Made by a program: the position numbers and the translations under genes. The notes beneath the pieces are model-generated. The model had not been told where the DNA came from. It made no database searches and was given only the letters and a program-made list of their open reading frames with translations. Positions 1-6,078 of a stretch of 6,548 bases of DNA are shown here, piece by piece. Numbering within the stretch: position 1 is the first letter of the stretch; each line of letters opens with the position of its first letter. This DNA is from Prevotella sp. (lineage in GTDB: Bacteria > Bacteroidota > Bacteroidia > Bacteroidales > Bacteroidaceae), in NCBI GenBank assembly GCA_017623335.1, contig JAGAPI010000223.1, positions 1 to 6,548 on the forward strand. The letters run 5' to 3'.

Positions 1-318
1 ATGATTACAATATCGGCACTGGTGTTCTCCATCGCCCATTTCAATCCGGCACAAATGCCATACACCTTCGTTACAGGACTGCTGCTCGGCTGGATGTATT
101 ACCGCACAGGAAGCATCATGCCGGGAATGGTGTTCCACTGGATAAACAACTCAGTGGCGTTTGCTGTGGCATTTGCTGTGAAAAACCCAGATGCGAAGCT
201 CACCGAGCTGTTCGGCTCCAACGCCCTGCTGGCAGTGTGCTTCTCGCTGCTGATTCTGGTGCCATCGTTAATACAGCTTAATATATGGCTTAACGATGAT
301 TACAAAAAACGCATTTAA
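1..318 (+). CDS. CPBP-family intramembrane metalloprotease, C-terminal part (5' end outside window)
   Basis: The 105 visible residues are the end of a CPBP (CAAX protease and bacteriocin-processing, Abi) membrane protein. Two of the three family motifs are visible: FxxxH at residues 9-13 (FSIAH) and HxxxN at residues 46-50 (HWINN), with the typical GLLLGWMYYRTGSIMPG stretch between them. These residues form part of the metal-binding active site buried in the membrane. The first motif, EExxxR, should lie just upstream and is outside the window, so the ATG at base 1 is probably an internal methionine. Hydrophobic stretches at about 21-35, 51-62 and 73-94 are probable membrane helices, and the tail is basic (DDYKKRI). 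Family members are prenyl-protein proteases or bacteriocin-immunity-like proteins; the substrate cannot be told from sequence. The gene converges on the methyltransferase gene, with 18 bp between the stop codons. Confidence 0.85.
   Translation: MITISALVFSIAHFNPAQMPYTFVTGLLLGWMYYRTGSIMPGMVFHWINNSVAFAVAFAVKNPDAKLTELFGSNALLAVCFSLLILVPSLIQLNIWLNDDYKKRI
154..177 (+). repeat. Two tandem 12-base units inside the CPBP gene
   Basis: GTGGCGTTTGCT (154-165) is followed directly by GTGGCATTTGCT (166-177), differing at one base, and then by another GTG. In the protein this gives VAFA-VAFA-V, just after the HxxxN motif, in a hydrophobic helix. The reading frame is kept. It looks like a small in-frame duplication; a functional role is not evident. 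Confidence 0.6.
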
Positions 319-356
319 AGAACACCGCATACCTATTTAAAGCGGACTGCATACAA
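313..356. repeat. Imperfect 22-base tandem duplication carrying both convergent stop codons
   Basis: Unit 1 (313-334) and unit 2 (335-356) share ATTTAAAG at their starts and GCATAC at the same offset; 16 of 22 positions agree. The self-complementary TTTAAA core supplies a TAA on either strand. The CPBP gene stops in unit 1 (316-318) and the minus-strand methyltransferase stops in unit 2 (337-339). No terminator hairpin is obvious in the 18 bases between the two genes. Confidence 0.6.
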
Positions 357-1593
357 TAAGCACGTGCGAACCGTCGCACAGGGTGGTGGCAAATATGAAA
401 ATATTGCCACCATCGTTTATTTTCAGGCGTTTGCGCAGCTCGGCAACCGTAAGCGGAAAGTTACGCACTGCGATGTTTGCCTTCTTAATGCCGCCAATAG
501 TCGCTTTCAGCTCTTTCTTGTTCATGGTGGTCACGGTATCTATTCGGTATGTTGAGCCGGGGAACCCCTCCACTGGAGCATCAGCCACAAAAAGATGGCT
601 GTTGTCGGAAATCTGCGCCACACTGAAAGCCTCGGCAACCTGAGCAAAACATCCTGCCTTCATGATTGCAGCATTGGGCACAAGCAGGAAACCGTGCAAC
701 TGACTGAAATCAACCGAAGGAGCGCTACACCTTATTATATATATATAGGGAGTAGGCGAAAACACGCAGCCATTGTTAACACACACCACCTTGGGACATT
801 CGGTGGTGTCACGACGGAGTATAAGCAGCAGTTCCTTGCACTCATTATCCACAGCCACGATGTGAACCTCAGCCACGTGTCCGCAGAAATCTGTCACCGC
901 CTTGTGCCAGTCGATCATGGGCGACAGCTTTATCATGACCGTCTCTGCCTTTTCAAGCAACAGCGGCAGAAGAGCAACGGCGTCGGGAGTGCAGTCGGCA
1001 ATGGCAAAGGTGCGCCCGCCGTTAGCGTCGCGCCGCGCCGGGTCGAGATAGATTACATCAACAGGAGCCAGGTTGCGCAGGCACTCCACACTGTCGCCAC
1101 ACACCACCTCGGCATGAGTCAGACCCAACAGGGCGAAGTTGTGGCGGGCGATGGCACACAGCTTTGGATTGCGCTCAATATACGTTGCCTTGGCAAAACG
1201 GGCGGCAAGATAGGAGAAATCCACTCCAAAGCCCCCGGTAAGGTCGGCAAAGCTGCCGGAACAGGCGGCAGGATGACAGGAGCCTCCAGCAGATCTGGCG
1301 GAACAGGAAGCGAGCAGCGAAACCTTATAAAGGGCGGTCTGCTCGCTGGAACACTGCTCCATGGACAACGACGGCGGAAAAAGCATGCCCTCCACCCCAC
1401 TCCACTGCGGCAACTTGCGGCGCGCCTTCTGATAGCCCGCAATCTGCTCTAATGCCAGCGGCATGTCCACGCCGTCCGCACGCTTAAACGCCAGCATCCG
1501 CACATCGTAATTGCGGTACGTTGCTATAAACTCAGCAGTAGCCTTGTCGGGAACAAAACACTGCCTGTAAAGTTCCGTTTTGTCACTTGTCAT
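337..1593 (-). CDS. Class I SAM-dependent methyltransferase with C-terminal THUMP-like domain (PG_1098 type)
   Basis: This 418-residue protein has a Rossmann-type methyltransferase core in its middle. Motif I is FADLTGGFGVD (residues 115-125), which binds S-adenosylmethionine. An acidic residue at the end of the next strand (E140 in YIERN) would hold the ribose, and DPARR (184-188) follows the strand where the catalytic motif normally sits. The C-terminal part, about 350-418, resembles the THUMP-like domain of this Bacteroidetes family, with a ferredoxin-like segment likely between them (about 270-345). Such an architecture suggests RNA as the substrate, but the family has no firmly known reaction and I do not assign one. 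Residues 95-114 just before motif I are rich in Ser, Cys and Ala and look like a low-complexity insertion. The ATG at 1593 fits the upstream promoter, giving a leader of about 40 bases. The gene diverges from nrdD and stands alone. Confidence 0.85.
   Translation of the reverse strand: MTSDKTELYRQCFVPDKATAEFIATYRNYDVRMLAFKRADGVDMPLALEQIAGYQKARRKLPQWSGVEGMLFPPSLSMEQCSSEQTALYKVSLLASCSARSAGGSCHPAACSGSFADLTGGFGVDFSYLAARFAKATYIERNPKLCAIARHNFALLGLTHAEVVCGDSVECLRNLAPVDVIYLDPARRDANGGRTFAIADCTPDAVALLPLLLEKAETVMIKLSPMIDWHKAVTDFCGHVAEVHIVAVDNECKELLLILRRDTTECPKVVCVNNGCVFSPTPYIYIIRCSAPSVDFSQLHGFLLVPNAAIMKAGCFAQVAEAFSVAQISDNSHLFVADAPVEGFPGSTYRIDTVTTMNKKELKATIGGIKKANIAVRNFPLTVAELRKRLKINDGGNIFIFATTLCDGSHVLIVCSPL
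736..747. repeat. (TA)6 dinucleotide run inside the methyltransferase gene
   Basis: Six perfect TA units lie within the coding sequence and encode part of PYIYII (residues about 282-287) in the predicted linker or ferredoxin-like segment. Gain or loss of one unit would shift the frame and truncate the THUMP-like domain. The frame is intact here. Runs this short are usually only mildly unstable, so phase variation is not claimed. Confidence 0.7.
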
Positions 1594-1639
1594 ATTGCAA
1601 AATTCAACCTGTTTTCAGCACGAAAAAATTATCCGTTTG

Positions 1640-1670
1640 CAAAGGTAATATATTTTTTTGGAATAATAAA
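1640..1670 (-). promoter_or_regulatory. Bacteroidetes-type promoter for the methyltransferase gene
   Basis: Read on the minus strand, TACCTTTG (1647-1640) fits the Bacteroidetes -7 element TAnnTTTG exactly. TTTA (1670-1667) lies 19 bases upstream, one base away from the -33 consensus TTTG. Transcription would start near 1633, leaving a leader of about 40 bases before the ATG at 1593. This is the primary sigma factor (sigma-ABfr) class of promoter. The match is by eye. Confidence 0.7.
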
Positions 1671-1765
1671 CTAACATACAAACAATTATGCAAGAACACT
1701 GTAAAAGCAGTTGAACACACGCCTGAAAATGCAACAGAAATTAACTAAAAATACTTACTTAAATA
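1671..1765. other. AT-rich spacer between two divergent promoters
   Basis: This stretch separates the -33 elements of the methyltransferase and nrdD promoters. It has no reading frame of note and no strong inverted repeat. Any shared upstream regulator of nrdD would be expected here, but I cannot recognise a site. Together with the two promoters and the nrdD leader it makes up the 311-bp gene-free region 1594-1904. Confidence 0.5.
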
Positions 1766-1797
1766 TTTGCAGGAACGAAACATTTTGTGTAACTTTG
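1766..1797 (+). promoter_or_regulatory. Bacteroidetes-type promoter for nrdDG
   Basis: TTTG (1766-1769) and TAACTTTG (1790-1797) match the -33 and -7 elements of the Bacteroidetes primary sigma factor exactly, with a 20-base spacer inside the usual 19-21 range. The expected transcription start is near 1803-1805. This leaves an untranslated leader of about 100 bases before the nrdD ATG at 1905, long enough to hold regulatory structure. Confidence 0.8.
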
Positions 1798-1814
1798 CAA
1801 ACAGAAACAAGGAC

Positions 1815-1839
1815 AAAGTTTTCCAAAACGGACAACTTT
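1815..1839 (+). promoter_or_regulatory. Hairpin followed by T-rich stretch in the nrdD leader
   Basis: AAAGTT (1815-1820) pairs with AACTTT (1834-1839), and inside it TCC (1822-1824) pairs with GGA (1830-1832), around the loop AAAAC and one mismatch. The RNA then runs straight into TTTTTAATTTTT. That is the shape of a weak intrinsic terminator sitting early in the transcript, so it could attenuate nrdDG. The stem is AT-rich and short, so this is only a candidate. Confidence 0.35.
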
Positions 1840-1843
1840 TTAA

Positions 1844-1855
1844 TTTTTCGAAAAA
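1844..1855. promoter_or_regulatory. 12-bp perfect palindrome in the nrdD leader
   Basis: TTTTTCGAAAAA is perfectly self-complementary and lies about 40 bases after the predicted transcription start and 49 bases before the nrdD start codon. It could be an operator for a dimeric repressor, or a chance product of AT-rich DNA. It does not resemble the NrdR box (consensus near ACACWATATWTWG) or an FNR/CRP-like site as I know them. Confidence 0.3.
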
Positions 1856-1904
1856 CGTAATCAACTATTTAGCAACCAATTAACATTAAAATACAGACAA
1901 CTTT

Positions 1905-4124
1905 ATGGTACTGACAGTAGTAAAAAGAGACGGACGCATTGTGGGATTCAACGAGGACAAGATTGCCGCAGCAATCAGGAAGGCGATGCTCCAGACAGAA
2001 ATGGGCGAGGATCAGAAACTGATTAACCGCATCACCGACCATGTAGTAATGAAAGGCAAGAGCCAGATGACCGTGGAGGACATTCAAGACCTCATCGAAA
2101 TAGAGCTCATGAAGAGTGCCCGCAAGGACGTGGCGCGCAAATATATTGCATACCGCAAGCAGCGCTCAATAGCCCGAAAGGCAAAGACCCGCGACATGTT
2201 TCTTGAGATTATCAACATCAAGAAAAACGACATCACCCGCGAGAATGCCAACATGAATGCCGACACCCCTGCCGGCATGATGATGAAGTTTGCCAGCGAA
2301 ACCACAAAACCCTTTGTGGACGACTATCTGCTGTCGAACGAGGTCCGCGAGGCTGTGGAGAAAAACTATCTGCACATCCACGACAAGGACTACTATCCCA
2401 CCAAGTCGCTCACCTGCGTGCAACACCCTCTTGACAACATACTTGAGCACGGATTCTATGCAGGTCATGGTTCGTCGCGCCCAGCAAAGCGTATCGAGAC
2501 AGCGAGCATCTTAGGCTGCATCTCAATGGAGACGGCACAGAACGAGATGCACGGCGGTCAGGCGATTCCAGCGTTCGATTTCTACTTGGCACCATACGTG
2601 CGCACATCATATATAGAAGAGGTGAAGAAGCTCGAAGCTCTCACCGGCGATGACTACAGCCATCTCTACAATGCGGAAATAGAAGACTACCTCCATGAAG
2701 ACACCATCCTGATGACCGGCGACAACCGCATAAAGCAGCACGCCATCAACATGACCGTATCGCGCGTACACCAGTCGATGGAGGCGTTCATACACAACAT
2801 GAACACCATCCACAGCCGCGGCGGCAACCAGGTGGTGTTCTCGTCAATCAACTATGGTACCGATACATCGGCAGAGGGGCGCTGCATCATACGCGAGCTG
2901 CTGAAATCAACATACGACGGAGTGGGCGACGGCGAGACGGCAATCTTCCCAATCCAAATATGGAAAAAGAAGCGCGGAGTGAGCTATCTGCCCACCGACC
3001 GCAACTATGACCTATACAAGCTCGCCTGCAAGGTGACGGCACGCCGCTTCTTCCCCAACTTCATCAATCTCGACGCCACCTTCAACTATCACGAAGACTG
3101 GCGCGCCGACGACCCCAAGCGCTACCTTTATGAGTGCGCCACCATGGGCTGCCGCACACGTGTGTTCGAGAACCGCTTCGGCACAAAGACATCGGTTGGC
3201 CGCGGAAACATCTCTTTCTCTACAATCAACATCGTAAAGCTCGCCATAGAGTGTATGAAAGTTGAGGACAAGGACGAGCGCATAGCACTGTTCTTCAGCA
3301 AGCTTGACGGCATGCTTGAGCTCACAGCAAAACAGCTGCACGAGCGTTTTGAGTTCCAAAAGACAGCCGTGGCAAAGCAGTTCCCGCTGCTCATGCGCTC
3401 ACTATGGATTGGCTGCGAGAAGCTGAAAGACAACGACACCATTGAGCCGGTAATCAATCAGGGAACGCTCGGTATAGGCTTCATAGGACTGGCAGAATGT
3501 CTTGTGGCACTCACAGGCAAGCACCACGGCGAGAGTGAGGAAAGCCAGAAGCTGGGTCTGAAGATTATCACTTACATGCGCGACCGTGTGAACGACTTCT
3601 GCGAGCAGTACCATCACAACTATTCTGTGCTGGCAACGCCTGCCGAGGGACTGTCGGGCAAGTTCACGAAGAAGGACCAGAAAGAGTTCGGCAAGATTCC
3701 AGGAATCACTGACCGCGACTACTACACCAACTCCAACCACGTGCCTGTGTACTACAAGTGCTCGGCACGCCATAAGGCTGAGGTAGAGGCTCCATACCAC
3801 GACCTTACCCGCGGCGGCCACATCTTCTATGTGGAGATGGACGGTGACGCCACACACAACCCTGAGGTGATAATGAACGTGGTGGACATGATGAACCAGC
3901 TCAACATCGGCTACGGCTCAGTGAACCACAACCGCAACCGCTGCATGGACTGCGGCTATGAAAACGCCGATGCCGAACTGGAGGAGTGCCCACGCTGCCA
4001 CAGCAAGCACATAGACCGTCTGCAGCGCATCACGGGATACCTCGTAGGCACCACAGACCGCTGGAACAACGGCAAGCTGGCAGAGCTTAACGACCGAGTG
4101 ACACACACCGACGTTGAAGACTAA
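1905..4124 (+). CDS. nrdD: Anaerobic (class III) ribonucleoside-triphosphate reductase, large subunit
   Basis: NrdD reduces ribonucleoside triphosphates to deoxyribonucleotides under anoxic conditions using a glycyl radical. The 739-residue protein starts with an ATP-cone (about 3-92; VVKRDGRIVGFNEDKI), the allosteric on/off domain that senses ATP and dATP. The ten-stranded barrel follows, with C171 (LTCVQHPL) and C416 (ATMGCRTR). By comparison with the phage T4 and E. coli enzymes, C416 is the thiyl-radical residue and C171 its partner. Four cysteines, C680, C683, C695 and C698 (two CxxC pairs), form the C-terminal zinc site. The glycyl radical is G711 in RITGYLVGTT. All key residues are present, so the gene looks intact. 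Which electron donor it uses (formate or a thioredoxin-like protein) I cannot settle by eye. The ATG start puts the ATP-cone right at the N-terminus, and a purine-rich AT leader replaces a Shine-Dalgarno. nrdG follows after five bases. Confidence 0.97.
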   Translation: MVLTVVKRDGRIVGFNEDKIAAAIRKAMLQTEMGEDQKLINRITDHVVMKGKSQMTVEDIQDLIEIELMKSARKDVARKYIAYRKQRSIARKAKTRDMFLEIINIKKNDITRENANMNADTPAGMMMKFASETTKPFVDDYLLSNEVREAVEKNYLHIHDKDYYPTKSLTCVQHPLDNILEHGFYAGHGSSRPAKRIETASILGCISMETAQNEMHGGQAIPAFDFYLAPYVRTSYIEEVKKLEALTGDDYSHLYNAEIEDYLHEDTILMTGDNRIKQHAINMTVSRVHQSMEAFIHNMNTIHSRGGNQVVFSSINYGTDTSAEGRCIIRELLKSTYDGVGDGETAIFPIQIWKKKRGVSYLPTDRNYDLYKLACKVTARRFFPNFINLDATFNYHEDWRADDPKRYLYECATMGCRTRVFENRFGTKTSVGRGNISFSTINIVKLAIECMKVEDKDERIALFFSKLDGMLELTAKQLHERFEFQKTAVAKQFPLLMRSLWIGCEKLKDNDTIEPVINQGTLGIGFIGLAECLVALTGKHHGESEESQKLGLKIITYMRDRVNDFCEQYHHNYSVLATPAEGLSGKFTKKDQKEFGKIPGITDRDYYTNSNHVPVYYKCSARHKAEVEAPYHDLTRGGHIFYVEMDGDATHNPEVIMNVVDMMNQLNIGYGSVNHNRNRCMDCGYENADAELEECPRCHSKHIDRLQRITGYLVGTTDRWNNGKLAELNDRVTHTDVED

Positions 4125-4129
4125 GAAAC

Positions 4130-4621
4130 ATGCTAAGAATAATAAAGATTCTTGAAGACACCATGGTAGATGGCCCCGGTTTCCGGACAGCCATCTACTG
4201 TGCTGGTTGCCACCACCACTGTCCCGGCTGCCACAATCAGCAGACATGGGACGAGAAAGCCGGCAGTGACATGACCACCGACGAGATTATGGCGGTGATA
4301 AAGGCAGACCCATTTGCCAACGTGACCTTCACCGGCGGCGACCCACTGTATCAGGCTGAAGGCTTCGCAGAACTGGCGGAGGCAATCAAGCGAGAGACTG
4401 ATAAAAACATCTGGTGCTACACTGGATTCCTCTACGAGCAGCTGCTCGTAGAGGAACAGCCCCACCGCCTACTCAACAGCATCGACGTGCTGGTGGACGG
4501 TCCGTTCATCGAGGAGCAGAAAGACCCGGACCTGCTGTTTCGCGGCAGCGCCAACCAGAGGCTGATAGACGTGAAGCGCTCACTGGAAGCCGGCGAGGCG
4601 ATTATTTGGGAAAGAGAATAG
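4130..4621 (+). CDS. nrdG: Anaerobic ribonucleotide reductase-activating protein (radical SAM)
   Basis: NrdG activates NrdD: its [4Fe-4S] cluster cleaves S-adenosylmethionine and the resulting radical abstracts hydrogen from the NrdD glycine. The 163-residue protein has the usual short length. DGPGFRT (14-20) precedes the cluster motif C27-x3-C31-x2-C34 (GCHHHCPGC), and GGDP (69-72) is the SAM-binding glycine motif. IDVLVDGPFIEE (118-129) and FRGSANQRLIDV (137-148) are typical of the C-terminal half. An extra cysteine, C24, sits three residues before the cluster motif, where I would expect alanine or another small residue. The gene starts five bases after nrdD, so the two are almost certainly co-transcribed and perhaps translationally coupled. 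Codons for residues 100-109 (FLYEQLLVEE) form a perfect 30-bp palindrome. Confidence 0.96.
   Translation: MLRIIKILEDTMVDGPGFRTAIYCAGCHHHCPGCHNQQTWDEKAGSDMTTDEIMAVIKADPFANVTFTGGDPLYQAEGFAELAEAIKRETDKNIWCYTGFLYEQLLVEEQPHRLLNSIDVLVDGPFIEEQKDPDLLFRGSANQRLIDVKRSLEAGEAIIWERE
4427..4456. repeat. Perfect 30-bp palindrome inside nrdG
   Basis: The left arm TTCCTCTACGAGCAG (4427-4441) is followed with no spacer by its exact reverse complement (4442-4456). Because the frames coincide, both strands encode the same peptide FLYEQLLVEE. In RNA it would fold into a stem of about 13 bp with a 4-base loop (AGCT). In DNA it could extrude as a cruciform when supercoiled. The surrounding NrdG sequence looks of normal length, so it does not seem to be an insertion. 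Confidence 0.95.
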
Positions 4622-4636
4622 AAAATATAGCACTGG

Positions 4637-4782
4637 AGCCGATAAAAAGATATTGAGATCAACCGAGCCCCCAAAAAGATTCTTCATTAACTTCGTTGAT
4701 TTTCGGCTACACCTCAGGATAGCTTGAGCAAACTCAGCTCTCCATTCGGTTTGCACGAAAATTCTTCATTCTTCACTCTTCA
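4637..4782. repeat. Structured intergenic element between nrdG and the dehydrogenase
   Basis: This gene-free stretch has several nested repeats. AGCCGA (4637-4642) is mirrored by TCGGCT (4703-4708). AGC(T)TGAG-CAAA-CTCAGCT (4721-4739) is a compact hairpin with one bulged T. GCAAAC (4728-4733) can instead pair with GTTTGC (4749-4754). The heptamer TTCTTCA occurs at 4680-4686 and twice in tandem at 4762-4775, with CTCTTCA after it (4776-4782). From memory, similar TTCTTCA-rich intergenic stretches recur in Prevotella and Bacteroides genomes, so this may be a dispersed non-coding repeat; the boundaries are approximate. CTTG (4723-4726), 19 bases, TCGGTTTG (4746-4753) is a poor but correctly spaced promoter candidate. 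No clear terminator follows nrdG. Confidence 0.45.
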
Positions 4783-4789
4783 TTTAAAC

Positions 4790-5791
4790 ATGACCAACCA
4801 AAACATACTGATAACCGGAGCCTCGGGCTTCATCGGCAGCTACATCGTGGAGGAGGCGCTCCGCAGCGGCATGAACGTGTGGGCGGCTGTGCGCCGTTCG
4901 AGCAGCAGAGCCTATCTCACCGACAAGCGCATAAACTTCATAGAGCTCAACCTCTCGTCGAAGGACGACCTTGTGCGCCAGCTCTCGGGCATGAAGCTGC
5001 ACTATGTGGTGCACGCTGCCGGAGTGACGAAGTGCATAAATCCTGAGGACTTCTACCGCATCAACACCGATGGCACCAAAAACCTTGTGTCGGCGCTCAT
5101 CCAGCTCGGCATGCCGCTTAAGAAGTTTGTGGACCTGAGCAGCCTCAGCGTCTACGGTCCCGTGAGAGAGCAGCAGCCCTACACCGAAATTCTCGACACC
5201 GACACGCCGCGCCCCAACACCGCCTACGGCAAGAGCAAGCTCCTGAGCGAGCAATATCTCGACAGCCTCAGCGGTTTCCCGTTTGTGGTGCTGCGCCCCA
5301 CAGGCGTTTACGGTCCGCGCGAGCGCGACTATTTCATGATGGCAAAGAGCATAAAGTCGCACACCGACTTCGCCGTGGGCTACAAGCCCCAAGACCTTAC
5401 CTTCGTGTTTGTACTCGACGTTGTTCAGGCGGTATTCCTTGCAATGGAAAAGGGCATGCCTGGCAGAAAATACTTCATCAGCGACGGCAACGTCTACTCC
5501 TCGCGCGCATTCAGCGACCTCATCCGCCGAGAGCTCGGCAATCCCTGGCTCCTGCGCATAAAGGCTCCTATCTGGCTGCTCCGCATCATCACCGTCATCG
5601 GCGACCGAATGGGAAAAATCACGGGAAAGGTGAGCGCCCTCAACAACGACAAATACAACATCATGCGTCAGCGCAACTGGCGCTGCGACATATCTCCAGC
5701 CATCAAGGAGCTGGGATACCGTCCTCAGTACAATTTGGAACGCGGCGTGAAGATTGCCATGAAATGGTATCGCGACAACGGCTGGCTGTAG
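4790..5791 (+). CDS. NAD(P)-dependent epimerase/dehydratase-type oxidoreductase (extended SDR)
   Basis: The 333-residue protein has the extended short-chain dehydrogenase fold. The nucleotide-binding GASGFIG (10-16) starts the Rossmann domain, and arginines after the second strand (AVRRSSS, R35-R36) suggest NADP(H) rather than NAD. HAAG (75-78), a serine pair in DLSSLSVYG (116-123) and YGKSK (Y146, K150) give the catalytic Ser-Tyr-Lys set; LRPTGVYGPRE (168-178) is also typical. The C-terminal half (SDGNVYSS; the hydrophobic stretch 260-270) resembles dihydroflavonol-reductase or 3-beta-hydroxysteroid-dehydrogenase-like members more than GalE, but the substrate is unknown. I chose the ATG at 4790, directly before the Rossmann strand. 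The frame stays open upstream to a TTG at 4724, but those 22 residues come from repeat-like DNA. The gene seems to be transcribed separately from nrdDG or by read-through, and ends before a strong hairpin. Confidence 0.88.
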   Translation: MTNQNILITGASGFIGSYIVEEALRSGMNVWAAVRRSSSRAYLTDKRINFIELNLSSKDDLVRQLSGMKLHYVVHAAGVTKCINPEDFYRINTDGTKNLVSALIQLGMPLKKFVDLSSLSVYGPVREQQPYTEILDTDTPRPNTAYGKSKLLSEQYLDSLSGFPFVVLRPTGVYGPRERDYFMMAKSIKSHTDFAVGYKPQDLTFVFVLDVVQAVFLAMEKGMPGRKYFISDGNVYSSRAFSDLIRRELGNPWLLRIKAPIWLLRIITVIGDRMGKITGKVSALNNDKYNIMRQRNWRCDISPAIKELGYRPQYNLERGVKIAMKWYRDNGWL

Positions 5792-5826
5792 GCATCACCC
5801 AGCATAATCATACCCGTCTGAGCAAT

Positions 5827-5871
5827 AAAGGATGATAAGACAAAACCGTCTTACCATCCTTTGAGGATTTT
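5827..5871 (+). terminator. Probable intrinsic terminator after the dehydrogenase gene
   Basis: AAAGGATGATAAGAC (5827-5841) pairs with GTCTTACCATCCTTT (5848-5862): 14 base pairs with one A-C mismatch and the loop AAAACC. It lies 35 bases after the stop codon. The T tract is short and slightly displaced (TTTT at 5868-5871), so termination may be partial. On the other strand the hairpin is followed by TTTATTGCT, so it might also stop transcripts arriving from the converging SIS-fold gene. Confidence 0.75.
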
Positions 5872-6078
5872 ATCCATACATGTGTTTTTTCTCTTATTAG
5901 ATTTAAGGTGTTATCTGATTCGTTCTCCTTTTTACATCCAACAAAACACCGCCACCACTGTCATCCTTATAAAATTTGCAGGTTATTTATCTCTTTATGA
6001 TAAGAGAGCAGAAGAAGTAACCTTTTCTATCACAAAAACCGCAAACAACTTTGGAATAATTCCACCTTTATATATATA
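5872..6078. other. AT-rich gene-free stretch between convergent genes
   Basis: I see no gene here. A plus-strand frame of 79 codons (5861-6100) opens with TTG inside the terminator hairpin and resembles no protein, so I leave it out. Two small inverted repeats are present: TCTCTT/AAGAGA with a 6-base loop (5990-6007) and TGGAA-TAA-TTCCA (6052-6064). An alternating TA run ends at the stop codon of the minus-strand gene (from about 6069). None has a clear function; the second could help end the minus-strand transcript, but it lacks an adjacent T tract. Confidence 0.5.

Noticed and set aside
595..1452. 285-codon open frame on the plus strand opposite the methyltransferase gene
   Set aside because: It is antisense to a gene with clear SAM-binding motifs, and its translation shows no recognisable domain; it is a shadow frame in GC-rich DNA.
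1598..1904. NrdR box or riboswitch upstream of nrdD
   Set aside because: I searched by eye for the ACACWATATWTWG-type pair and for recognisable riboswitch cores and found neither.
4133..4465. Minus-strand frame sharing the peptide FLYEQLLVEE with NrdG
   Set aside because: The shared peptide is only a consequence of the in-register palindrome at 4427-4456; the rest of the frame resembles no protein.
4724..4789. Longer dehydrogenase start at TTG 4724
   Set aside because: It would add 22 residues read from repeat-like DNA before the Rossmann strand; ATG 4790 gives the normal N-terminus for the family.
4784..5392. 202-codon open frame on the minus strand opposite the dehydrogenase gene
   Set aside because: The opposite strand encodes intact Rossmann and YxxxK motifs. 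The antisense product is a His/Val/Ala-rich sequence typical of shadow frames.
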